Source: Blastocatellia bacterium (GTDB taxonomy: Bacteria; Acidobacteriota; Blastocatellia; Chloracidobacteriales; Chloracidobacteriaceae). From it: DNA of 64,000 nt. The DNA lies in the NCBI GenBank assembly GCA_019695185.1, contig JAIBAN010000016.1, forward strand, positions 41,245 through 105,244, written 5' to 3'. Both the position numbers and the translations under genes were made by a program. Positions 52,855-63,100 of this stretch are shown one piece after another. A model generated the notes under the pieces. It was not told where the DNA came from, did not search any database, and worked only from the letters and a program-made list of their open reading frames with translations. The first letter of the stretch is position 1; every line of letters begins with the position of its first letter.

Positions 52855-52875
52855 GCTGCGCGATACGCGGCGGAC
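52855..52875. other. Candidate left-end palindrome of the IS605 element
   Basis: CCGCTGCG-CGATA-CGCGGCGG forms an 8-bp stem with one G-T pair, 17 bp after the tnpA stop, where the left-end hairpin is expected. Confidence 0.45.
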
Positions 52876-52978
52876 CGCGCTTCACCTCCACTCAATTTCA
52901 CCAAAAACGGATTCGGCCCGGTGAAATATGGGTGGAGCACTGCGCGGGTTTTCGGTAGGCTGCCGGTTTTTTCCAGGC

Positions 52979-53003
52979 GGGAGGCGGTTGGGTACCGCCT
53001 CCC
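52979..53003 (-). terminator. Strong hairpin after the S41 peptidase gene
   Basis: GGGAGGCGGT and ACCGCCTCCC form a perfect 10-bp stem with a 5-nt loop, 18 bp beyond the stop of the peptidase gene. No T-run follows directly on either strand, so it may act as an RNA 3'-end stabiliser rather than a classic terminator. Confidence 0.5.
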
Positions 53004-53020
53004 TCACAACAATCAGACCA

Positions 53021-55087
53021 TCACTGTTTAACCACGGTTTCCGCCTTTTTCTGATTTGCCACCAGCAAGGCTTGTTGCAGCACGTCATCCGTTCCGGCGA
53101 GCAGGGATTTGCGTTGCAGGTGTACTTCCAGATTCGGCTTGACTCCCGTGCCTTCAAGCCGCGTTCCCTGAGGGGTTTTGAAATTAGCCACCACATACTG
53201 CAAGGCTCCGCCGGTCGGCAGCGGCAACATGAGCGAAGGCAGGACCGCTCCGGCAGTCGGAGTTCCCAGCACCTGGACTCTGCCGTTTTCCTGCAAACCG
53301 GCGGTGAACACCTCGGCGGTACTGGCGGAAAGTTCATCCACCAAAATCAGAATTTTCCCCTGATAGGCATTTTTTCCGGTGCCGGTATAGAGGTAATCCT
53401 GCGTTTGAAACCGGTATTGGGATTTTCCCAGCGAGCCGTCTGATTCATTGAGCAAGGCGGCGATGGACGTGGAAAGCTGGCCCGCCCCGCCGGGGTTTCC
53501 CCGCACATCAATAATCAATGCTTTGGTATCTTTGAATTCCTCCACCGCCCTTTTGAATTGGTCAAACACGTCACCGAAAAACAGGTTGAATTTGACATAG
53601 CCCACTTCGGGTGTAAGCCGTTTGACCAGAAATTTCACCGGTCGTTGCAAAGGGGTTTCCTGCCGCGACAGTTCAACCGACTGTGGCTGGTCAGCGCCGT
53701 CAAGGAGTTCAATGGTAACTTTGGCCGCCAGTTCACCGGAAAGCAGGCTGTTGGCCGCCCGTACATATTCAAATTCCTTGCTCAAGCGGATTCCGGGATG
53801 TTTGGCGACATACTCGGCATACGCCTCAGGCGGGGTTTTGCCGTTGATTTTCGTCACCACAAAGCCGGGTTTGAAACCGGCCTTGGCAGCAGGGCTTTCC
53901 GGTTCAACCGCCACCACCACCAGTTGCTGTTTCAGCCACCGTAAATCAAGGCCCACATTCCCCATTTTAGGTCGTTCCCCGTGGGTGCCGACTCCCTGAA
54001 CCTGGTCCGGTGGCAGCACCCGCACGTGTGAGTGATGCAGTTCGCCAACCATTTTGTGCAGCATTTCATGAAATGCTTTCTCGTTGGTTTCCTGTTTCAC
54101 CAGGGGCTGATAACGGTCATGGACGGCTTTCCAATCCACGCCGCCAAACGTGGCATCCCAATGCGATTCATTGATGGTTTTCCACACCAGTTCAAAGGTT
54201 TCATCCCGGACGGCCTCCGTCAGGACACCGGTGGCGGATGTGGCTGCCGTGGGTGCCGGATGGGAAGCCCAGGCTGGTTGGGCATTGGCTGCCGGTTCGG
54301 TTTTGGCGGCGGGGCCTGCATAGATGAATTTTTGCGGGTCCAGCGGGACATTGTATTTAACCCCGGTCAATTTGGTTTTGATGGTGATTTGCGGGTTGGT
54401 GATGGTGGTTTGAAACGCCACCGGCCTTCCCTCCACCTGCCGGTAGTCGTCCCAGGCGGTTGTTTGCTTGATTTCATTGCCTTCAATCTGCTGTTTGAGC
54501 AAATAGGTTTTGGCGTCAAAATAATATTTTATCGAAACCGTGCGCCCCAACGGGTCGGTTTCACTGGTTTCCAGAACGAGGCAGGTGATTCCGTTGACCG
54601 TTTCATCAGGGAGTTGCCGAAAGACCTGATGCGAGGTCTGGTATTCGGCCAAGGTCGGTTGGCGCTGCCGGGCGGCTTTTACCTGCGGGTCTGAATCCTG
54701 CAAATAGCCTTGGAAAAAAGAGGCTTTGCGCCAGACTCTGGTTCCGTCAAATCCGCTTTCGACAATCCCGGCAGAGGTTTCGTTGCGCGAGTAGTAACGG
54801 TGTTTTTCCCGGTCTTCCAGCCGGTACCCCTTTTGGGTGGAGCCAAAAACCTCTGATTCAGTGTATTGTTCAACCGATTTGATGGAAGCCAGTTTTTCCC
54901 TTCCACCCAACGCGGCAATATGTTTTTCCAGAATGCCAACCACGGCGGGCGGGTTTTCAGCAGCCTGGGAAGGCTGGCCACCCGGTTGGGCCGAGGCTGT
55001 GGTGACAGCCGGCTGACCGGCCAGGGTCAAACCAAGCAAACCAATAAGAAACAAAGCTCTTTTCATCATAGCGTGCGTCACGGTCAC
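53021..55087 (-). CDS. Exported S41-family (C-terminal processing) protease with LolA-like domain
   Basis: The start is GTG 55087, 6 bp after AGGAG, and leads into a signal peptide (ALFLIGLLGLTLAGQPA). The 688-residue protein has an N-terminal lipoprotein-carrier-like part (HIAALGGREKLASIKSVEQY, GFDGTRVWRK), a helical part, a PDZ domain (VVVAVEPESPAAKAGFKPGF) and the S41 core (ALIIDVRGNPGGAGQL, VDELSASTAEVFTAGLQ with the catalytic Ser, GTPTAGAVLPS). It would degrade periplasmic proteins or peptides. It stands alone, divergent from the M28 peptidase gene. Confidence 0.92.
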   Translation of the reverse strand: MTVTHAMMKRALFLIGLLGLTLAGQPAVTTASAQPGGQPSQAAENPPAVVGILEKHIAALGGREKLASIKSVEQYTESEVFGSTQKGYRLEDREKHRYYSRNETSAGIVESGFDGTRVWRKASFFQGYLQDSDPQVKAARQRQPTLAEYQTSHQVFRQLPDETVNGITCLVLETSETDPLGRTVSIKYYFDAKTYLLKQQIEGNEIKQTTAWDDYRQVEGRPVAFQTTITNPQITIKTKLTGVKYNVPLDPQKFIYAGPAAKTEPAANAQPAWASHPAPTAATSATGVLTEAVRDETFELVWKTINESHWDATFGGVDWKAVHDRYQPLVKQETNEKAFHEMLHKMVGELHHSHVRVLPPDQVQGVGTHGERPKMGNVGLDLRWLKQQLVVVAVEPESPAAKAGFKPGFVVTKINGKTPPEAYAEYVAKHPGIRLSKEFEYVRAANSLLSGELAAKVTIELLDGADQPQSVELSRQETPLQRPVKFLVKRLTPEVGYVKFNLFFGDVFDQFKRAVEEFKDTKALIIDVRGNPGGAGQLSTSIAALLNESDGSLGKSQYRFQTQDYLYTGTGKNAYQGKILILVDELSASTAEVFTAGLQENGRVQVLGTPTAGAVLPSLMLPLPTGGALQYVVANFKTPQGTRLEGTGVKPNLEVHLQRKSLLAGTDDVLQQALLVANQKKAETVVKQ

Positions 55088-55422
55088 AAATGTCTCCTGT
55101 CAGGAAAATTGAATGCGAAGCCATAACGCAATCCGGGGGCCACAGTTTTTCACTGCACACAGGGCCGATTTTCCTGAGTTTGGATTCATTTCATTCCTTT
55201 TTTCAGGAAGTGTTTTCCTGATTTGAGGAAAAAGCAGCTCTTCACGGGCTGGAACTGACGGCTCTGAATCAAACAGAATGGAACCTACCGCAACCGCACA
55301 GGTAAACGGTGATTTGCGGAAACAATTTACCAATTCCCGGCAAACTGTCGCGTTGACCCCAAGAGACAAGCCTGCCCGATTTCTGCACCCTGAAAACACC
55401 CCAATTGAAGCTTGAGGCCCCC
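55088..55422. other. Divergent promoter region between two peptidase genes
   Basis: About 335 bp without a supportable gene; promoters for the S41 and M28 peptidases should lie here. No strong dyad was recognised. Confidence 0.4.
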
Positions 55423-56265
55423 ATGAAATTCCGCCCCAATCGGATTATTATCACCATTTTGACCCTGTTTTTTTTGCTGTGGCACACCCAAGAAACCCAC
55501 CTGGAAGCAGGCAAGATTTCCCTTTCCACCACGGAGCAACTGGCTGCCGAGTTTGAAAACGTGCCATGTGCCAATGAAGACCGGCTGGATGCCGTCCGAA
55601 CCCTCTTTCAAAAAATGGGAGCTTCTCCGGCGGAGATGACCATTGACCGGCATGGGAAGGTGAAAAATCTGGTGGTCTGCAAACCCGGCGCAACAGCGGA
55701 AACCATTGTCATTGGCGCCCATTATGACAAGGCCGGGCCGGGCTGCGGAGCGGTGGACAACTGGACCGGCATCGTCATTTTGGCGCACCTGTACCAAAGC
55801 CTGAAATCACAGCCACTCCGGAAAACTCTGCTTTTTGTGGCGTTTGACCAGGAGGAAAAAGGACTGGTTGGCTCGAAGGCGATGGTCAGCCACCTGTCCC
55901 AAGAAGAGGTGAAGCGCTCCTGTGAAATGGTCAACCTGGACAGTTTTGGGTTGGGAGCGCCCCAGGTGGCCGACAACATGTCCCATCCGGAATTGACCTT
56001 GTTTGTCGCCGAACTGGCCCGGAAAATGAAGCTCCCTTTCGCCCATGTCCCGATTCCCAATGCCAACAGCGATTCCAGTTCGTTTCTCAAACGCAATATT
56101 CCCGCCCTCACTCTGCACGGCATGAGTGACGAATGGATTTCCATTCTCCATACCAAAAATGACCAGCCCGAAAAAATCAACCACCGCAGTGTCTATTTGG
56201 GCTATCGGCTGGCTTTGGCCCTGCTCGTCCAGCTTGATGAGCTACCCTGTGGGAAATTCAAATAA
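55423..56265 (+). CDS. Exported M28-family zinc aminopeptidase
   Basis: The ATG at 55423 (GAGG 5 bp upstream) gives 280 residues starting with a signal peptide (IIITILTLFFLLWHTQET). The co-catalytic zinc site is visible in order: His in VIGAHYDKAG, Asp in GAVDNWTG, Glu pair in FDQEEKGLVGS, Asp in EMVNLDSFG and the final His in ISILHTKND. It is a short version without PA or other accessory domains. It removes N-terminal residues from peptides in the envelope. It converges on the kinase gene with 21 bp between stops. Confidence 0.93.
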   Translation: MKFRPNRIIITILTLFFLLWHTQETHLEAGKISLSTTEQLAAEFENVPCANEDRLDAVRTLFQKMGASPAEMTIDRHGKVKNLVVCKPGATAETIVIGAHYDKAGPGCGAVDNWTGIVILAHLYQSLKSQPLRKTLLFVAFDQEEKGLVGSKAMVSHLSQEEVKRSCEMVNLDSFGLGAPQVADNMSHPELTLFVAELARKMKLPFAHVPIPNANSDSSSFLKRNIPALTLHGMSDEWISILHTKNDQPEKINHRSVYLGYRLALALLVQLDELPCGKFK

Positions 56266-56286
56266 GGTTGAGCCTTAAATTTGCAT

Positions 56287-59200
56287 TCAATTCCGGGTTT
56301 GAGCCTCCTCCAAGAGCAGTTTGACCAGTTGGGAGTTGCCCCTTTCAACCGCATAATCAAGGGCCGTTTTTCCGGTGCGGTCCCTGACGGAGGGGTCAAT
56401 TCCGGCTTTGAGCAGCATGCGGGCAATCACCACGGCATCAGCCATTTTTCCCTGGTTTCGTTTGGCGGTTTCAATCAGTGCGGTTTCCCCATCGCTGGAA
56501 ATTCCCCGCACATCCGCCCCTTTTTCAAGCATCAGTTGGATGACTTTGGGCGAACGAATCCGGACCGCCCAGCACAGCACAGGAAAGGTCACCAACCGGT
56601 CCTGATATGAAGGAAATTCAAAATTCTGCTCGATGACACCCCCCAATCCATTGGGGTCAGCCCCATGGTCCAGAAGCAAGATCATCATTTCATCGCTCTG
56701 GGTTGCTGCAAAAAGGGGTGAGACACTGCTTTGGCTGGGTTTTATGGAACAGTTTCGGCTCAGTAAATACTTCACGAGTGTCAAATTCCCTGAGTCAATC
56801 GCATACATCAGAGCCGTTGTGCCGCCCTTGGTAACCCTGTGCGGGTTGGCTTCGTGTTCGATGAGGTATTGTACCAATTCAAGGTTCCCATTTGCAGCGG
56901 CGAACATCACCGGAGTACGGCCATTTTCGTTGGACGCATTTGGATCAGCGCCATGGTCAAGCAGTTCTATGACAATCTTCAGCCGCTCCAACGGTTTGGG
57001 CACAGAATTGGAAGGAAGTTCCGGTACCAGAGGGCTTGCAGCCGCCATAACCAAAGGGGTGGAGCTGCCAGTAGCGAAAAAATCAGCTAGGAGGTTCGGG
57101 TTGGCTCCTTTTTGGAGGAGGTACTGGACCATGTTCAAATTTCCTTCAAAAGCAGCCTGGTGTAAAGGAGGGCAGGTCCAGCCTGGCAAAGAGGCGTTGG
57201 GGTCTGCACTCCACAAAAAAAGCAGCCGCGCCACACCTTCATTGCCATGTTTGGCCGCCCACCAAAACGCATACCGTTCACCCGGAAGCATGCTTGCCAA
57301 AATTGAGATTGCAACCAGGAGATAAACCCAGATATGGGGCGCAATCCGGGTTTGCAGTTCATTGGAACGCAGTTTGTCCGGACGGAAAAGGAGTTCCTGT
57401 GAGGTGGCCAACAGGGGATTTGCCGCGCATTGCAACCGGAACCAAAACACGGCTTTGGTTAAGGAAAGCAGGGAAACCACGGTGGCCAACAGCAACCACA
57501 AGGGCACAAACCCATACAGCAGAAGGGGAGGCCGAAAGGATTCGTGCCAGTTGTCGAAGTAGAGGTTGACCTGGATGTGCGTCTCCGCCCAAACCGCAGC
57601 AATGAACAGCAGTGGCAGGCTCAAAGCCAGTACCATCGCTTCGCGCAACACCAGGGTACGGGCCTGGAGTTGACCTTGAGTCAAGAGCCGGTCCGCAGGC
57701 AGGTCAATGGCTTGAGGTTCCAGGTGGGAAAATGCGGCCCCAAAGGAGCATTCAGTCCAATGCTGTAAAGTCAGCCAGTTCCTCAAGTTGAAATTGCGCG
57801 AGATTTCCCGGAGGCCACGCAGAAAGGCTCCTGCTCCCTGGGCGAGTTTTCGCCGAACCAACCAGACATCCCACGTTTCACCCTGTTCCAATTGGACTGC
57901 CAGCGCATGACCAAAAAGCCGTTCCTGCCACAACAGGGCGAAGCCAACGGCTCCCAGGGTCAATGACAGACAAGCCGCCCGGCAGAGTGAGGTTCCCCAA
58001 CCCATCAACTGTCCCGGAAGGTAAATCGCTGCCTGAAACAGGCAAAAACAAAGGAGCACCGGCCAGAAACAGGCCAAAAGGGACAGTCCCAGGTACTTTG
58101 GAAGGTTTTTTTGATAGAGGCGCAGGGACATCCGAAACACACTGGCTTCAGTTTCCAGGGTGGTGCGGAGCAGGCGGGAAAAGGCCGTCGCCGTGGCTGG
58201 ACGCGCTGCCGGATTTTTTGACAGGGCGGCACCCAAACAGGCTTTGACCGAGGGTGGAAAATCACGGGGCGGAAGCTCCAGCGGGTTTGCCCGCTGCTGT
58301 TGTTCCAAAACCTTTTGCACATCGCCGGAAAAGGGAGTTCGGCCCACCACCATTTGGTAGGTCACGATTCCCAGGGAATAGATATCGGCCCGGCTGTCAA
58401 TTTCGCAACCCCGGCATTGTTCCGGGGCCATATAGGCCGGAGTTCCCAAGAGGTCTCCCGCCCTTGTTTCAGGGGCGGCGGCAGTGGGCTGGCTGCCCTT
58501 TGCCACACCGGTCTGACTTTTCGGCTGGGACAGGGTGCGGTTGAGCGCCGTTTTCCGAGTGATTCCGGGTTGAGTTGCCAGGGGCAATGATTGGCTGACC
58601 GGAGGTGACTGTGGTTCCTTCGTTTGGAGCTTGGCGATGCCAAAATCAAGCAGTTTGACATGAAAGCCTCCGCGCTGGTCCGGTTGCAGCCAGATATTTT
58701 CAGGTTTCAAATCCCGGTGCAGCACACCGTTTTGATGGGCATGGTCCAGGCCCAAGGCGATTTGTTCGACAATCTCAAGCACTTCGACCAGGGGCAGCCG
58801 TCCTTTCTGACGCAGGTACTGCCCCAACGTTTCCCCTTCGAGCAATTCCATCACCAGATAGGGCACCACCAGTCCTTCCAGCGAAGCAAACCCGAAGTCG
58901 GTGACGTTGACAATGTTTGGATGAAGCAGTTTTCCGCTGGCCTGGGCTTCAAGTTTGAATCGCTGTAAAAATTCGGGTTGGGTGGCTGCCTGGGGCAAAA
59001 CAATTTTGACGGCCACTTTTCGTTTGGTATGGAGGTGTTCGGCCTGGAAGACGACGCCCATCCCGCCCTGACCGAGAATGGTCTCAAGCTGGTATTTTTC
59101 CTCCAGCACCCGACCCTGAAAATATTGGGGCAGGTCATGCAGCGACAGGTCAAACAGTGCCGGGTTGGCTTTTCCGGCCTGTAAGAGGGCCGCTCCGGCC

Positions 59201-59400
59201 TGAGCTTCTATGTGGTGCTCAAATTGATTCCAAAAACCTGAGCCGGAGTCCTCAGTCTCAACCAATTCCCGGAGGGCTGGAACCAGGGAAGGTTGTTCCT
59301 GTCCCAGCCGGGCAAACAAACCGGAGCGTTCACTAACGGGAGTATCCAGTATCCGGCCAAACCATTCTTTCAAATTCCGATGCCGCGCTTGTGTTTCCAT
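56287..59400 (-). CDS. Transmembrane Ser/Thr protein kinase with ankyrin repeats
   Basis: The 1,037-residue protein has an N-terminal leader (1-~100), a Hanks-type kinase domain (LETILGQGGMGVVFQAEH, Lys in VAVKIVLPQ, VLHRDLKPENIWL, LLDFGIAKL, GTPAYMAPEQC), then several hydrophobic segments (LSLLACFWPVLLCFCLFQAA, LVLREAMVLALSLPLLFIAA) and about eight ankyrin repeats (MVQYLLQKGANPNLL, VIELLDHGADPNASNENGR, VIQLMLEKGADVRGI). The kinase faces the cytoplasm; the ankyrin part could bind substrates. It lies 72 bp downstream of the ECF sigma gene in the same direction, a common acidobacterial pair. Confidence 0.94.
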   Translation of the reverse strand: METQARHRNLKEWFGRILDTPVSERSGLFARLGQEQPSLVPALRELVETEDSGSGFWNQFEHHIEAQAGAALLQAGKANPALFDLSLHDLPQYFQGRVLEEKYQLETILGQGGMGVVFQAEHLHTKRKVAVKIVLPQAATQPEFLQRFKLEAQASGKLLHPNIVNVTDFGFASLEGLVVPYLVMELLEGETLGQYLRQKGRLPLVEVLEIVEQIALGLDHAHQNGVLHRDLKPENIWLQPDQRGGFHVKLLDFGIAKLQTKEPQSPPVSQSLPLATQPGITRKTALNRTLSQPKSQTGVAKGSQPTAAAPETRAGDLLGTPAYMAPEQCRGCEIDSRADIYSLGIVTYQMVVGRTPFSGDVQKVLEQQQRANPLELPPRDFPPSVKACLGAALSKNPAARPATATAFSRLLRTTLETEASVFRMSLRLYQKNLPKYLGLSLLACFWPVLLCFCLFQAAIYLPGQLMGWGTSLCRAACLSLTLGAVGFALLWQERLFGHALAVQLEQGETWDVWLVRRKLAQGAGAFLRGLREISRNFNLRNWLTLQHWTECSFGAAFSHLEPQAIDLPADRLLTQGQLQARTLVLREAMVLALSLPLLFIAAVWAETHIQVNLYFDNWHESFRPPLLLYGFVPLWLLLATVVSLLSLTKAVFWFRLQCAANPLLATSQELLFRPDKLRSNELQTRIAPHIWVYLLVAISILASMLPGERYAFWWAAKHGNEGVARLLFLWSADPNASLPGWTCPPLHQAAFEGNLNMVQYLLQKGANPNLLADFFATGSSTPLVMAAASPLVPELPSNSVPKPLERLKIVIELLDHGADPNASNENGRTPVMFAAANGNLELVQYLIEHEANPHRVTKGGTTALMYAIDSGNLTLVKYLLSRNCSIKPSQSSVSPLFAATQSDEMMILLLDHGADPNGLGGVIEQNFEFPSYQDRLVTFPVLCWAVRIRSPKVIQLMLEKGADVRGISSDGETALIETAKRNQGKMADAVVIARMLLKAGIDPSVRDRTGKTALDYAVERGNSQLVKLLLEEAQTRN

Positions 59401-59472
59401 CAGGAGAATTCCTTGTCATGAAGTGGGTTTTTTTCATGAAGTCGGAAACCGGGTGCCAAACCCTTCATGCTT

Positions 59473-60138
59473 TTAGGATAATTTTTTTCTCAACCACCAT
59501 TTGGCCATGCGTTCCTCCCGTTCAATGGTGGTCCGGCTGAGGGAAAGCGCCGCCGCCACTTCGTCAACCGTCATTCCGCCAAAAAAGCGCATTTCCAAAA
59601 TCTGGGCCTGCCGTTCGTCACAGACAGCCAGGGCTTCCAGCGCTTCGTGGAGGGCCAACACGTCCTCATTCGGATGGGTTTGCGGCCCTTCCTGGTCGGA
59701 AAGCGGGACCTGCACCATGCCGCCGCCCCTGATTTGGGCCTGACTGGAACGCCAGTAATCCACCAGAATCCGCCGCATGGCCTTGGCCGCAATGGCAAAA
59801 AAGTGGGACCGGTCCTGCCAGTCCACCCGACTCTCATCCACTAATTGAAGGTAAGCTTCCCGGACCAGAGCAGTTGCTTGCAAGGTTCCGTTGGCACCCT
59901 GCCGATAAACCAACCGGCGGGCAATCAAATGGAGTTCCTGATAGACCAGGGGAATCAGTTGGTGGAATGCCTCCGCATCCCGATTATTCCTCCAGGCCAA
60001 CAGCAATAGGGTAATCTGTTCCTGCTTTTCCAATGATGAACTCGATCCAACCAAACAATTAAACTTGCCAACGGATTGGAACACATTCATTTTCTGCCTG
60101 TCAAAGCTTGCTTCGAAGCGGTTGGCCGACAGTGACAT
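59473..60138 (-). CDS. ECF sigma factor (TIGR02999-type)
   Basis: The product is up to 221 residues; an inner ATG at 60090 removes a poorly conserved 16-residue start and is equally possible. Region 2 reads ELHLIARRLVYRQG, LVREAYLQLVDESRVDW and DRSHFFAIAAKAMRRILVDY; region 4 reads EALAVCDERQAQILEMRFFG, TVDEVAAALSLSRTTIEREE and MAKWWLRKKL. This fits the sigma-70-like group widespread in Acidobacteria and Planctomycetes. It precedes the kinase gene, suggesting one signalling unit, and is divergent from the RNA-repair gene. Confidence 0.92.
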   Translation of the reverse strand: MSLSANRFEASFDRQKMNVFQSVGKFNCLVGSSSSLEKQEQITLLLLAWRNNRDAEAFHQLIPLVYQELHLIARRLVYRQGANGTLQATALVREAYLQLVDESRVDWQDRSHFFAIAAKAMRRILVDYWRSSQAQIRGGGMVQVPLSDQEGPQTHPNEDVLALHEALEALAVCDERQAQILEMRFFGGMTVDEVAAALSLSRTTIEREERMAKWWLRKKLS

Positions 60139-60178
60139 TTCGTCTATGTTTATTTACGTCTGATAATTTTTGCATGCT

Positions 60179-63100
60179 ATGAATCCGCCTAAATCAAAAC
60201 TTGCCACCAGCCAGGAAATCTACAATCGCATTGTGTGGGACTCCCGCCTTGACCGGACGGCTTTTGTGATGGGCTACGCTGACCGGATGACGACCAGCGG
60301 CCTGCGGGAGAAAATGCTCTCCGACTGGGACCCGACAGGTGACATCCCCTGGCATCGGGTGCGGTACATCCGGTGCGGACAAACCACAGTTTGGGACCGT
60401 GATGAACGGTTGGACCTGTTTGCCACGGATGCACTTCCGCCGGAAGCCTGGGCGTCAGCTTCACACAACACCGTTTCCGAAACACCCAAACCGAAACCGC
60501 CGGAAACGGACTGGCCGGTTCAGGTCGTTTCGTCACCGGCTTTCCACTGTCAGGAACCAGTCGGTTGGAATGCCAATCCGGAGGGGTCGTTTCGAGTGGT
60601 TGCCGGTCGTTTGCGGGTGGTGACCTGGAATTTGCTGGCTGACCGTTTCAAGCAGGATTGGCTCCGAACCTCCGACCGGATACCGGCCCTCTTGCGCCAC
60701 TTACAGGAGCAGCAGGCCGACATTCTGGCCCTTCAGGAAGTGACTCCCGCGCTGTGGCAGGCATTGCTGGCTCAGGATTGGCTGAAATCCTGGTATGTTT
60801 CCGAACCGGAAAACGGCGACACAGTGGATCCCTATGGGGTCTGTCTGCTTTCCAGGTTTCCGTTTGCCTATTTCGAGAAAAGGTTTTCCGCGCATAAACG
60901 CCTGTTGATTGGCTCGTGGCAATTGAACGGGAGAATCCTCAATGTCGCGGTTGTGCATCCCCCCAGCGGAGACAAAAAGGAAAATCAGGAAGCCCGCAGC
61001 CAGCACCTTCAGTCCCTGACCAAACTGGCCAATCAGTTTGGCGGGAATTGGGTTTTGGCCGGAGATTTTAACATCCGCGCCGAGGTGGAATTTGCTCCCC
61101 TCCGGCAAAATGGTTTTCTCGACCTCTGGCCCCAGCATCAGCCTGACGACCCTGGTTTTACCTTTGACCCGCAGGTCAACGAGCTGGCTGCCAAATTGAG
61201 TTTGACCGGAAAACCGGCCCGGTTTGACCGCATTTGGCTCAGGTCGGAAGCCCTGGATTGGAAGCCGGAAAGCGTCTGTCTGTTTGGAAACCAACCGTTC
61301 GCAACAGATTCGCCCAATTTTTTTCCCTCGGACCATTTTGGTGTGGCAGCCGATTTCACTGCACCGTTGCAGGTTTCTCCTGCCTGGAATCAAACCAAAC
61401 CGGTTCCCACCAGTGCCTTGGTTATTGAAATTCCGGCGGAGTTGGCCGGAGAAATTCAGGTCCTCCGCCAGAGACACGATGCCCGGTTTGAACGGTGGAT
61501 GCCGCATCTGACCTTGCTTTATCCGTTCCTGCCCGAAGCGGAGCTTGACGAGGCGGAACCGGCCCTGGAATACCTGCTGGCCGGGATGCCTCCCTTTACC
61601 CTTCGCTTGGAAGGGATTGGCTGTTTCTCTCAGGCCAAGTCAAACACCGTGTGGCTGAGGCCAATCGCCACACCCGTTTCGGCTTTGCAGGAACTGCACG
61701 AATGGCTGAAAACGCTCTTTTCCAACTGTGGAGATAAACATCGGGCGGGAGCTTTTACGCCCCATGTCACGGTCGGTCAGACCACCGACCTCAACACCAT
61801 TCCCGTCAATTTTCCAACCCCTCAGCCAATTGAATTTCAGGTGACTTCCATTTCTCTCATAACCAGGGAAGGGAATACACCGTTTCGAACCCGGAAACGG
61901 TTTCCGTTGAGGTCGGTGGCAAACCACCCAACCAGTTTGGAGCAACTCGCCTTTCAGTTTCGCCCGCCGGTGACGGAAACAACCAGCCAACTCCGCCAGA
62001 CCATCAGCGAACTGATTCAGCAAGCCTGTTCCGAGGTGCTGGGGTTTGAGGCACAACTGCTGCCCACCGGTTCGGAGTTATTGGGAACACTGGGGGAAAC
62101 AAGTGACCTGGACCGGATTTGTGTGCTTCCGGTGGGGACCCATCCCAAAGAGTTTCTCATGCAAGTTGAGGCCCGACTGGCTCCCCTGGCCACCTGGACC
62201 CGACTGGTTTGGGAAACCACGGTTCCGGTTTTAAGGCTGGAAATTTCAGAAATACAGGTTGATGTCCTGGCAGCCCGCAGCCACTCGGTTCCGCTTGGCT
62301 CAGAGGTTTCAGTCATCTCGCAGTCAATTGCATTTGAACAATCAGACTGGCTGGTTTTGTGTGGTTGGCTGGAGGGCAATGCCATCCGTGAATTTGTCTC
62401 CGCCCGGTTATCTTTTGAGCTGTTCCAACGCTTTTTGCTCATCATCCGGGGCTGGGCCGCCTGCCGCCAACTGACGGGCAATGCCTGGGGCTGGTGGGGC
62501 GGGGTTTCGTGGGCGCTGGCCGCCGCATGGACTTTGAGCGACTTCAGATTTCAGCCGGACAAACCGGTTTTGGAAGCACTGGCGGCGCATTTCTTTACGG
62601 TATTGGCCAGCCATGATTGGAACCAGCCTGTCTGTCTCAAGCCGGTTCAGTCTGAGTTTGAACCCGGTGGGGGACCATCTCTGCTGCCGGTTTTGACCTC
62701 GGTTTCCCCCCTGCGGAATTCCACTCGGAACGTGACGGAAACAACAGCTTATTTTCTCAAAAAAGAATTCAGCCGGGCAGCCAGACTGTGCGCGCCAACC
62801 ACAGGGAAACCCATTGATTGGCAACAGATTTTCCAACCCTTTTCCCTCAAGGAGCTGCCGGTCCCCATCCTGGAATTTCGCTTTTCCGAGGTGGAACCGG
62901 TTGCGGCTTTGGGTTGGGGAGCCAACTGGCTGGAGGGGCACATTGGCGGGACGTTGCTCACCCTGGAAAAACGAGGACTGGGAGTTCGCCCCTGGCCCAA
63001 GCTGAGGTTCCGGAATCACCAAGTGTCGGCCTTGATTGGCATCGGCCTGAGCCTCAAATTGAACGGAACCGAAGTGGAAGGAATGCTGAATAATATCGGT

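Larger units (their letters stand above)
51071..52880 (-). mobile_element. IS200/IS605-family element truncating the megasynthase gene
   Basis: The element carries divergent tnpA (52422-52838, plus) and tnpB (51128-52399, minus) with only 22 bp between starts. The tnpB side has a 10-bp palindrome at 51075-51110 and the tnpA side one at 52855-52875, fitting the terminal hairpins recognised by TnpA. Exact tips are uncertain. The left tip falls on the last codons of the megasynthase, and no dehydratase sequence resumes to the right. Confidence 0.85.
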
